A stretch of DNA of 5,893 nt, taken from NCBI GenBank assembly GCA_007123395.1, contig SKLD01000132.1:1-5893 (forward strand), in the 5' to 3' direction. The first letter of the stretch is position 1; each line of letters opens with the position of its first letter. Of the stretch, positions 1 through 5,337 are shown piece after piece. This stretch comes from Opitutales bacterium (GTDB taxonomy: Bacteria; Verrucomicrobiota; Verrucomicrobiia; Opitutales; Oceanipulchritudinaceae). The notes beneath the pieces were generated by a model. It searched no databases, had not been told where the DNA came from, and saw nothing but the letters and a program-made list of their open reading frames with translations. The translations under genes and the position numbers were made by a program.

Positions 1-118
1 TACCCGCCGGATCCGCAGTCGCGTTCTGAAAATCGATGAGGATTGATTGTGCGCTGGCCAAGGCCGGCAGGAGACCGAGGGCGAGGGCGGAGGTGAGGAG
101 TTGTTTGGTTCGTATCAT
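1..118 (-). CDS. Exported protein, N-terminus only (runs off left edge)
   Basis: The minus strand opens with ATG at 118-116 and stays open to the left edge, giving 39 codons. The first 23 residues form a textbook Sec signal peptide: a basic n-region (MIRTKQ), a hydrophobic core of Leu and Ala (about residues 7-20) and an AxA site (A21-S22-A23) before Gln24. The mature chain begins QSILIDFQNATADPAG. An AAGG sequence (130-127) lies 8 nt before the ATG and is the only well-placed Shine-Dalgarno I found in the window, which supports this start. An 'LIDF' beginning straight after the signal peptide recalls Verrucomicrobiota PEP-CTERM-type surface proteins, but the diagnostic C-terminus is outside the window, so function stays unknown. 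The gene is divergent from the helicase across a long spacer. Confidence 0.72.
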   Translation of the reverse strand, partial: MIRTKQLLTSALALGLLPALASAQSILIDFQNATADPAG

Positions 119-165
119 AGCTATGACCTTTTGTTTTTGTATTCGTTGTTTGGGTTTGGAGGAGC

Positions 166-197
166 CCGCCGGCCCGTCGCCTCGGACAGGCCGGTGG
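166..197 (-). promoter_or_regulatory. Strong stem-loop in leader of the exported-protein gene
   Basis: Arms 166-174 and 189-197 pair along nine positions (eight Watson-Crick pairs; the 168/195 position is G-U in plus-strand RNA and A-C in minus-strand RNA). After one mismatch (175/188), 176-178 pairs with 185-187, leaving a 6-nt loop at 179-184. It ends 47 nt before the ATG at 118, so it would fall in the 5' leader if transcription starts further upstream. No U-run follows it on minus, so it is not a standard intrinsic terminator. A role in mRNA stability or control is possible but unproven. Confidence 0.35.
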
Positions 198-338
198 TTC
201 CGAAAAAAATCGGGTTCAGGATGGAGTGCCCGGATGCGCCCCGAGCGGGCAAACAGGCGGGACGAAGCGGGCAACTGGGTCTTCGGGTTTTCAAAACGCT
301 CCCAGTGAAGCACCCCGCGCAACCCTTTTTCAAGATTT

Positions 339-350
339 TTAAAGCTTTAA
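339..350. promoter_or_regulatory. AT-rich patch with perfect 12-bp palindrome
   Basis: TTAAAGCTTTAA is a perfect palindrome at the centre of the most AT-rich stretch of the spacer (about 321-358), whose surroundings are strongly GC-rich. Position and composition fit a promoter or operator for either divergent gene. I could not assign a clear -35/-10 pair, and chance occurrence in AT-rich DNA is quite possible. Confidence 0.3.
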
Positions 351-377
351 CACTAAACCCAATGAGGGCGTGGCTTG

Positions 378-402
378 CGGCCAAAATAACGTCGTTTGGC
401 CG
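378..402. repeat. Perfect 8-bp inverted repeat, 9-nt loop
   Basis: CGGCCAAA (378-385) is the exact reverse complement of TTTGGCCG (395-402), separated by ATAACGTCG. Outside a G/G mismatch, a few further pairs (374-376 with 404-406, one of them wobble) could extend the stem. It could be a protein-binding dyad or an RNA hairpin on either strand. It sits about 30 bp to the right of the AT-rich palindrome, inside the region that might be transcribed rightward. Confidence 0.45.
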
Positions 403-592
403 GAGGGGCAGAGAACGAAAAATTACGGTTCCCGGGCAGGCGGGTGTTCTGTCCTCACAGTTGGGCGGCATCCGTGCCCGGCGAAGTTTGTGAAGGACCA
501 CCGCATTTCCCCCTTGCGTTGCGGAAGAAGCGGTGAGAGGTTGCGGATTGTTTTGCGGGCGAGGCATCTCCTGTTTCATGCGAATGCGTGAC

Positions 593-617
593 GCGCCCGG
601 CCCTTCGGGCGTCTTTT
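593..617 (+). terminator. Intrinsic-terminator-like hairpin
   Basis: On the plus strand CGCCCG (594-599) pairs with CGGGCG (606-611) around the 6-nt loop GCCCTT. G593 can add a wobble with T612, and the stem is followed at once by TCTTTT (612-617). That is the shape of a rho-independent terminator for rightward transcription, although the U-run is short. No supported plus-strand gene lies to its left, so it would end a non-coding transcript or act as an attenuator before the helicase. The opposite strand has no U-run after the stem. Confidence 0.5.
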
Positions 618-653
618 CGATGAGAGACTGTTCAGAGGCACTCTCATTCATCG
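618..653 (+). promoter_or_regulatory. Second stem-loop upstream of helicase
   Basis: ATGAGAG (620-626) pairs perfectly with CTCTCAT (641-647) around a 14-nt loop. CG at 618-619 can also pair with CG at 652-653 across a 4-nt bulge, or CGATGA (618-623) can pair alternatively with TCATCG (648-653). It begins directly after the U-run of the preceding terminator-like hairpin. Two adjacent hairpins with alternative pairings are compatible with a regulated leader, but no ligand or leader peptide is recognisable. Confidence 0.35.
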
Positions 654-724
654 AACCCGTAAAGATCCCCGGCGCATTCGCGCTGTGACAATAAGACGCC
701 CGGACCCGCCCCATGGCGAGACCG

Positions 725-742
725 GTGTGTACCCAGACACAC
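725..742 (+). promoter_or_regulatory. Hairpin abutting the helicase start codon
   Basis: GTGTGT (725-730) pairs with ACACAC (737-742) around ACCCAG, and the 3' arm ends on the base before the preferred ATG at 743. No Shine-Dalgarno sequence precedes this ATG or the in-frame ATG at 713. If translation starts at 743, the hairpin occupies the ribosome landing zone and could make initiation depend on structure or temperature. If it starts at 713, the hairpin is only coding sequence. Confidence 0.3.
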
Positions 743-1987
743 ATGACACCGACAACAACTTTCGCCGCGCTCAAGCTCGCCGAACCCATTCAGCGCGCGC
801 TTGCTGACAAGAAATACACGACGCCCTCGCCTATCCAAGCGCGGGCCATTCCGCACCTGCTTGAGGGCCGCGACCTTATGGGCTGCGCCCAGACGGGCAC
901 AGGCAAGACGGCCGCCTTTGCGCTGCCCATCCTGCAGCGGCTCGCCGACCGACCGAAAACGCGCGTGCCGCACAAGCCACGCGTTCTCGTCCTCACACCC
1001 ACGCGGGAACTCGCCGCACAGATCGGCGAGAGCTTCGAAACCTACGGCAAGAACCTCCGCCTCCGCCACACCGTGATCTTCGGCGGCGTGGGCCAAACGC
1101 CGCAGACGCGCGCTCTGCGCAACGGCGTCGACATCGTCGTGGCCACCCCGGGTCGCCTCCTCGATCTCGCCCGGCAGGGTTACATCGATTTCGATGCGGT
1201 TGAGGTTTTCGTCCTCGACGAAGCCGACCGAATGCTCGACATGGGCTTCGCCCCGGACGTGAAACGCGTCATTGCCAAGCTGCCGCCAAAGCGCCAGTCG
1301 CTCCTTTTTTCCGCCACGATGCCGCGTCCCATCATGGAGATTGCGGACCGCCTCCTGCGCGACCCTGTGAAGGTGGAGGTCGCGCCCGTCGCCTCCCCCG
1401 CCGAACGCATCGCGCAGCACGTCTGTCACGTCGACCGGCGCGACAAGACGCGCCTGCTCGCCCACACCATCAACGAGCACCGCGACGGCCTTGTCCTCGT
1501 TTTCTCGCGCACGAAGCACGGAGCAAACAAGCTGGTGAAGCAACTCGGGCAAACCGGCACCCGTGCCGAAGCCATTCACGGCAACAAATCACAAAGCGCG
1601 CGCGAACGGGCGCTCACGCAGTTCCGCGAAGGGCGCGTCCGCGTCCTTGTCGCCACCGACATCGCGGCACGCGGGATCGACGTCAAAGGCATCTCCCTCG
1701 TCATCAACTACGATATTCCGAACGAACCGGAGTCCTATGTGCATCGTATCGGGCGCACCGCCCGCGCCGGTGCCGACGGCAAGGCCATCGCCTTCTGCGA
1801 TCCGGAGGAACGTCCGTGGCTGCGCGACATCGAGCGGCTCATCCGCATCGACGTGCCAATCATCCCCGACCACCCCTTCGCCATTGCCAGACCGGAGCCG
1901 GACCGTGACCGCAGCCGCCGGTTCGAAGCAGCGGGCAGCCATTCCCAGTCGAACCGCAGCCGCCGCGTCCGGCGCGGACGAAGGTGA
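743..1987 (+). CDS. rhlE: DEAD-box ATP-dependent RNA helicase, RhlE type
   Basis: This cytoplasmic helicase would unwind short RNA duplexes using ATP, in ribosome assembly or RNA decay. All motifs are intact in the 414-residue product: Q-motif (F7 to Q32), Walker A AQTGTGKT (49-56), PTRELA (86-91), TPGR (135-138), DEAD (159-162), SAT (190-192), the ATDIAARGID strand (304-313) and HRIGRTARAG (334-343). The wording around the second domain start (RIAQHVCHVDRRDKTRLLAH) fits RhlE better than SrmB or DbpA. A short Arg/Ser-rich basic tail (about residues 385-414) may add RNA affinity. I chose ATG 743 because family members begin a few residues before the Q-motif Phe. An in-frame ATG at 713 adds MARPVCTQTH and cannot be excluded, as neither has a Shine-Dalgarno. 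The TGA lies 47 nt from the convergent recombinase stop, and I see no clear terminator between them. The specific RhlE assignment is less certain than the family. Confidence 0.93.
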   Translation: MTPTTTFAALKLAEPIQRALADKKYTTPSPIQARAIPHLLEGRDLMGCAQTGTGKTAAFALPILQRLADRPKTRVPHKPRVLVLTPTRELAAQIGESFETYGKNLRLRHTVIFGGVGQTPQTRALRNGVDIVVATPGRLLDLARQGYIDFDAVEVFVLDEADRMLDMGFAPDVKRVIAKLPPKRQSLLFSATMPRPIMEIADRLLRDPVKVEVAPVASPAERIAQHVCHVDRRDKTRLLAHTINEHRDGLVLVFSRTKHGANKLVKQLGQTGTRAEAIHGNKSQSARERALTQFREGRVRVLVATDIAARGIDVKGISLVINYDIPNEPESYVHRIGRTARAGADGKAIAFCDPEERPWLRDIERLIRIDVPIIPDHPFAIARPEPDRDRSRRFEAAGSHSQSNRSRRVRRGRR

Positions 1988-2034
1988 CGACTGCGGCCGG
2001 GCAAGCTCATGATTCAGCAAGCGCGGCTTCGGAT

Positions 2035-2973
2035 TTACCCATCGAGTCGGTTTCTCGGATGGTAGCGGGCATGGGTGTCGAGAAGGCGTTCGGCATCCAC
2101 TTTCGTGTAAATCTCGGTGGTGGCGATGTCGGCGTGGCCGAGCATATCCTGGATGGCACGGAGGTCGGCGCCGTTGCTGAGCAGGTGGGTGGCGAAGGAG
2201 TGGCGCAGGAGGTGGGGCTTGACCGGCTTGTCGATCCCCGCGCGCTCAGCGTATCGGCGGATCCAGTGCCACACCGTCTTGCGCGAAATGGGCGCGCCGC
2301 GGTTGCTGAGAAAAACCGCCCCGCCTGTCTTGGCTCGCACAAAATGCGGACGTCCGGCGGAGGACAGGTAGTCGCGGAGCGCCGCGACGGCCTTTGAACC
2401 CACCGGCACGATGCGGTCCTTGGCGCGCTTGCCCGCGACGACGCGGACGTAGCCTTCTTCGAGGTCGATCTCCTGCAATTGCAGATTGCAGAGTTCGCTC
2501 ACACGCAGACCGGAGCTGTAGAAAAGTTCGAGAAAGGCACGGTCGCGCAGACCTTGGGGGGAAAAACGGCTCGGAGCGTCGAGGAGGCGCCCGACCTCCT
2601 CGGGCGTGAGCGTACCGGGCAGGCGGCGCATAAGCTTGGGAGCGTCGAGCAACTCGGTGAAATCCGTCTCGCGCCGGCGCTCGCGCGCGAGGAAGCGGGC
2701 AAAGGCGCGCAGGGCGCAGAGCTTGCGGGCGAGGCTGGCGGGCGTGTATTCGCGGTCGGTAAGCGAACCAAGCCAGTCGCGGCAGTCACCGGCATCGACC
2801 TCCGCCCACGATGCGCGCCCGCGCCGGACGGCGTGGCGCGCGCACTGCATAAGGTCGCGCTCGTAGCCTTCAACGGTGTGCCGCGAGAGCCCGCGCTCCA
2901 GTTCGAGGAAGACCATGAATGCCTCGATGGGTTCGACCAGCCCCTCGGGTAGCGTTTCGACGGCGGGATTCAT
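2035..2973 (-). CDS. xerD: Tyrosine site-specific recombinase XerD
   Basis: The 312-residue product has the two-domain layout of Xer recombinases: a SAM-like core-binding domain (about 12-100) and a catalytic domain (about 118-300). All expected catalytic residues are visible: R157 (in SSGLRVSEL), K182 (AGKRAKDR), H254 and R257 (PHLLRHSFATHLL), H280 (LGHADIATTEIYT) and the nucleophile Y289. Xer proteins act with FtsK at dif to resolve chromosome dimers. The ending RYHPRN resembles the HHPR tail of XerD more than XerC, so I name it xerD, though a XerC or single-Xer role is possible. Length is close to the usual 295-310. The start overlaps the antiporter stop as ATGA, suggesting coupled translation. 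A GAGGA sequence abuts the ATG, too close for a normal Shine-Dalgarno. It is flanked by housekeeping genes with no att-like repeats, so a phage or transposon integrase is unlikely. Confidence 0.92.
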   Translation of the reverse strand: MNPAVETLPEGLVEPIEAFMVFLELERGLSRHTVEGYERDLMQCARHAVRRGRASWAEVDAGDCRDWLGSLTDREYTPASLARKLCALRAFARFLARERRRETDFTELLDAPKLMRRLPGTLTPEEVGRLLDAPSRFSPQGLRDRAFLELFYSSGLRVSELCNLQLQEIDLEEGYVRVVAGKRAKDRIVPVGSKAVAALRDYLSSAGRPHFVRAKTGGAVFLSNRGAPISRKTVWHWIRRYAERAGIDKPVKPHLLRHSFATHLLSNGADLRAIQDMLGHADIATTEIYTKVDAERLLDTHARYHPRNRLDG

Positions 2974-5237
2974 TCCTCGGCAAGGGCATTAATTCGGTCG
3001 GAACGTCCCATGAGAAGGAGTGTATCGCCTGCTTCGATACAAGTGGAGCCATCGACGGAGAGATCCACACTACCGTTTCGACGCAAAGCGACGACCTGCA
3101 CGTCGTAGCGCCCCGACCAGTCCAGCTCCGCGAGCGTGCGACCCGCCGCGGCGTCGCTCTCCGGGATGACAATCGACTCCAAAACGAGGTCCCGCTGCCG
3201 CGTCGAATCTTCATATGAGGTCTGGGCGTATCCGCCGAGAAAGCGGCGCGCGGCGGCGATCTGCGGGCGCGAGCCGAGGAGGAGCAACTCGTCGCCGGGA
3301 AACAACTGTGTCTCCGGCCCGATGGACCGCAGAGCGTAGCCATGCCGCTCTATGCCGACGAGGGAACATCCCGTGCGCGCGCGCAAATTGCAGTCGCGCA
3401 GAGACAGTCCGCCCAAAGCCGTGTCATCCGGCAAAGTATATTCCTCAATATTGAGCTTCCATTCGTCTTCCCGATGCCCCTCAAAAAGGCGCCGCGCCCC
3501 TGCCCCGCCGCCGTTCGCGAGGTTTTCCTTGAGGGCGACCTCGACGCGGCTGTGCCACTGCACCATGCTCCGCCACCCCGCCGCGACGAAGAAGACCGTT
3601 AGAGCGGCGACAGCGGCGAGGATCCAAAGGCGGGTTGTTCCGTCGGGCAACAAATTCCAGATGGATATGGCGAGGACCGCGAAAAACCCGAAGCGGAAGA
3701 CTGCGGCGAGAATTCTCCCGCGCACAGTGCCGCGGCCGCGGGCATTCTCGAGAATCATGGCCATGGCGGCGAGATTCCGCCAGATGGCGACAAGGGGTAT
3801 GAGGCAGAGGACGCACACACCGACCCAAAAGACGACAACGACAAACCCCTCCGGAAACAAGTCGGGGGGTGACACGGCGGCGAGCAGCCAATGCAAGACG
3901 GATTCGGCAAATACCAAGACCATGAGAACGAATATGCTCTCCAACACCACTTGCGCGATACGCACATTAAAGAGTCGCCAGAAAGCGGACGACCGCGATG
4001 TGCCCCCTCCCCTCCAAAGGCCCGCGTAGACGGCGTGCCACTGGTCCAGGCGCGGGTGCCGTCCCTCGGCCAGAAATGCCGTCAGGCGCGGCGCGTTTTT
4101 CGCCAGCAGCGGCGACACCATGCTCGTGAGCAGGGCCGTGCCGACAACCGCGACCTGAAACGTTTCGGAGAAGATCCCTCCCGCCACGGCGATTCCCGCG
4201 ATGATAAAAGAGAACTCCCCGATCGGCGTGAGACAGAGGGCCGACTGCATGGCCTGCCGCGGGCGCTCACCCACGGCGACAAGCGCGACAAACGCCGCCG
4301 CGCTGCGGCCGACAAGCGCTCCGGCGGTGCCGAGGAGGATCCACTTGAGGGCGCCGGGAATGGCCTGCACCTCGATCGTCATGCCGATGGTCACAAAGAA
4401 GACGGTTAGAAACACGTCCTTCAGCCCACGGAAGTTGCGCTCGATCCACGCGCGCTGCGACGTCTCTGCGACGATCATGCCGAAGAGGAACGCGCCGAGG
4501 GCCAGCGAGTAACCGGCCCGCACGGCGATCAGGGCGAGCGTGAGGAGAGACCCCGCGACAAAGATGCTCGCGAGGTCGGCCTGCCCGGCGCGTCCGATCC
4601 GCCGTAAAATCCTCGGAACGACCAGTAGGCCGACAATCAGAACAAAGACGGCGAAGCCCGTCAGCATAAGAATGATGCCGACGGGCGACTGCTGCGCGCG
4701 CTCCGCCTCGATCACAAGGTACGACCCGAGGACGGCCAGCATGACCACCGAGACGATGTCCTCCATGAGTGTGATGCCGAGCGCCACCTGCCCGTAGCGC
4801 TCGTGCCCCAGCCCCTCGTCGCCAATCACTTTGCCGATGATAGCGGAGCTGCTGTTCATAAAGACCGCCGCGAGGCAAAGGCCGGCGACCCCGGAGAGGG
4901 CGAGCAAGTCGGCCGTCCCGCGTGCCATCGTCAACACGAGAACAGCGAGCAACGCCGTTGCCAAAACGATGCGCCCTCCCAACTCGCGGACCTTGCGCAG
5001 TTGGAACTGCAGGCCGATGGAAAACATGAGGAAGACAACGCCCAACTGCGCGATCACCTTGAGGCGGGCGGGATCCGTGACATAAGGCACCGTGATCTCC
5101 GGTGTGCCGACGACCAGACCAGCCACGAGATAGCCGACCACCGGCGACAGCCCCACCCGACCGCAGAGGTAGCCGAAGACGGCTGCCGAGATGAGAATCA
5201 CGGCAAGATCCTGAATGAAATAAATCGGATCGATCAT
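2970..5237 (-). CDS. CPA2/Kef-type cation:proton antiporter with tandem RCK_C domains
   Basis: This 755-residue inner-membrane protein should exchange K+ or Na+ for protons. Residues 1 to about 390 form the Na/H-exchanger domain: roughly a dozen hydrophobic segments with conserved GYLVAGLVVG (35-44), FLMFSIGLQ (69-77), MNSSSAIIGKVI (127-138) and LMEDI (157-161). E159-D160 sits where Kef has QD and other CPA families have ND or DD. Four further hydrophobic segments follow (about 427-456, 464-487, 508-530, 537-555). The cytoplasmic tail has two RCK_C (TrkA_C)-like repeats, about 593-667 and 684-755, each ending in a 'GD.LLL.G' strand. No Rossmann-type RCK_N with a GxGxxG nucleotide site is seen, unlike KefB/KefC. 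RCK_C domains often bind ligands or gate transport, so ligand control is likely, but ligand and cation are unknown. ATG 5237 is used: no Shine-Dalgarno is visible, yet the first membrane segment starts soon after. It lies 100 nt downstream of gltX. Confidence 0.9.
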   Translation of the reverse strand: MIDPIYFIQDLAVILISAAVFGYLCGRVGLSPVVGYLVAGLVVGTPEITVPYVTDPARLKVIAQLGVVFLMFSIGLQFQLRKVRELGGRIVLATALLAVLVLTMARGTADLLALSGVAGLCLAAVFMNSSSAIIGKVIGDEGLGHERYGQVALGITLMEDIVSVVMLAVLGSYLVIEAERAQQSPVGIILMLTGFAVFVLIVGLLVVPRILRRIGRAGQADLASIFVAGSLLTLALIAVRAGYSLALGAFLFGMIVAETSQRAWIERNFRGLKDVFLTVFFVTIGMTIEVQAIPGALKWILLGTAGALVGRSAAAFVALVAVGERPRQAMQSALCLTPIGEFSFIIAGIAVAGGIFSETFQVAVVGTALLTSMVSPLLAKNAPRLTAFLAEGRHPRLDQWHAVYAGLWRGGGTSRSSAFWRLFNVRIAQVVLESIFVLMVLVFAESVLHWLLAAVSPPDLFPEGFVVVVFWVGVCVLCLIPLVAIWRNLAAMAMILENARGRGTVRGRILAAVFRFGFFAVLAISIWNLLPDGTTRLWILAAVAALTVFFVAAGWRSMVQWHSRVEVALKENLANGGGAGARRLFEGHREDEWKLNIEEYTLPDDTALGGLSLRDCNLRARTGCSLVGIERHGYALRSIGPETQLFPGDELLLLGSRPQIAAARRFLGGYAQTSYEDSTRQRDLVLESIVIPESDAAAGRTLAELDWSGRYDVQVVALRRNGSVDLSVDGSTCIEAGDTLLLMGRSDRINALAEE

Positions 5238-5253
5238 GGCTGTTTACGGGCGC

Positions 5254-5269
5254 GGAGTTTCGAACCTCC
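5254..5269. promoter_or_regulatory. Near-palindrome upstream of antiporter gene
   Basis: GGAGTTTCGAACCTCC is palindromic except for one symmetric pair (5258/5265), with a perfect TTCGAA centre. It lies 17-32 nt upstream of the antiporter ATG, where an operator or a leader hairpin could act. No known regulator site is recognised, so this is only a candidate. Confidence 0.3.
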
Positions 5270-5285
5270 CGCCGCGGAAAACAAC

Positions 5286-5315
5286 GGAAAACGGCAACGA
5301 CCGGCGCCGTTTCCC
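5286..5315 (-). terminator. Hairpin in the gltX-antiporter gap, possible weak terminator
   Basis: On the minus strand GGGAAACGGC (5315-5306) can pair with GCCGTTTTCC (5295-5286) as a 10-bp stem with one G-U wobble and a 10-nt loop. It begins 22 nt after the gltX stop. The following bases GTTGTTTTCC are T-rich but do not form a clean U-run, so read-through into the antiporter is plausible. A tandem 10-bp near-repeat, CGGAAAACAA then CGGAAAACGG on plus (5275-5294), overlaps the 3' arm and accounts for the T-rich copies. Confidence 0.35.
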
Positions 5316-5337
5316 GACCTCAAGGAGGCTGCCCCGG

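Larger units (their letters stand above)
119..742. other. Divergent non-coding spacer, about 620 bp
   Basis: No convincing gene lies here. Open frames exist on both strands (for example a GTG-started 73-codon frame at 370-591 on plus and a 222-codon frame at 121-789 on minus), but none shows a recognisable domain or a ribosome binding site, and composition is arginine- and proline-rich as expected of chance frames in GC-rich DNA. The spacer does hold an AT-rich patch (about 321-358), a perfect 12-bp palindrome, and inverted repeats at 166-197, 274-306 (ACTGGG/CCCAGT, 21-nt loop), 378-402, 594-611, 618-653, 672-683 (GCGC/GCGC, 4-nt loop) and 725-742. It must contain promoters for both divergent genes, but I could not identify a convincing -35/-10 pair. 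Confidence 0.7.

Noticed and set aside
244..274. Direct repeat AGCGGGCAA (244-252 and 266-274)
   Set aside because: Two 9-bp copies 22 bp apart in a GC-rich spacer are weak evidence. There is no third copy and no symmetry, so I do not call a binding site.
321..358. dif-like recombination site near xerD
   Set aside because: The AT-rich patch was the best candidate, but it lacks the two 11-bp Xer half-sites around a 6-bp centre. I saw no TTATGTTAA-like half-site anywhere in the window.
370..591. GTG-started 73-codon plus-strand frame ending 2 nt before the terminator-like hairpin
   Set aside because: The placement is tempting, but there is no Shine-Dalgarno, no recognisable domain, and the Arg/Gly/Cys-rich composition is typical of chance frames. 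Worth revisiting only if conserved in relatives.
121..789. 222-codon minus-strand open frame spanning the spacer and the helicase start
   Set aside because: It has no recognisable domain and a chance-like composition. It also runs through the terminator-like hairpin and antisense to the helicase N-terminus. The alternative minus-strand start at 118 has a signal peptide and a Shine-Dalgarno.
644..1579. 311-codon minus-strand frame opposite the helicase gene
   Set aside because: The plus-strand frame has every DEAD-box motif. The antisense frame is a by-product of GC-rich codon structure, with His/Arg/Val/Gly-rich sequence and no domain.
2035..2973. Recombinase as the integrase of a mobile island
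   Set aside because: Size, catalytic spacing and C-terminus match XerD. Neighbours are housekeeping genes, and no tRNA end, direct repeats or composition change is visible.
4267..4878. 203-codon minus-strand frame inside the antiporter gene
   Set aside because: It is a shifted reading of the antiporter, which itself has intact membrane segments and conserved motifs throughout this stretch. The Arg/His-rich translation is a frame artefact.
5245..5270. tRNA T-arm-like sequence (GGTTCGAAAC) on the minus strand before the antiporter
   Set aside because: The T-stem does not pair properly, there is no matching acceptor, D or anticodon arm upstream, and no CCA end. The resemblance comes from the TTCGAA-centred palindrome.
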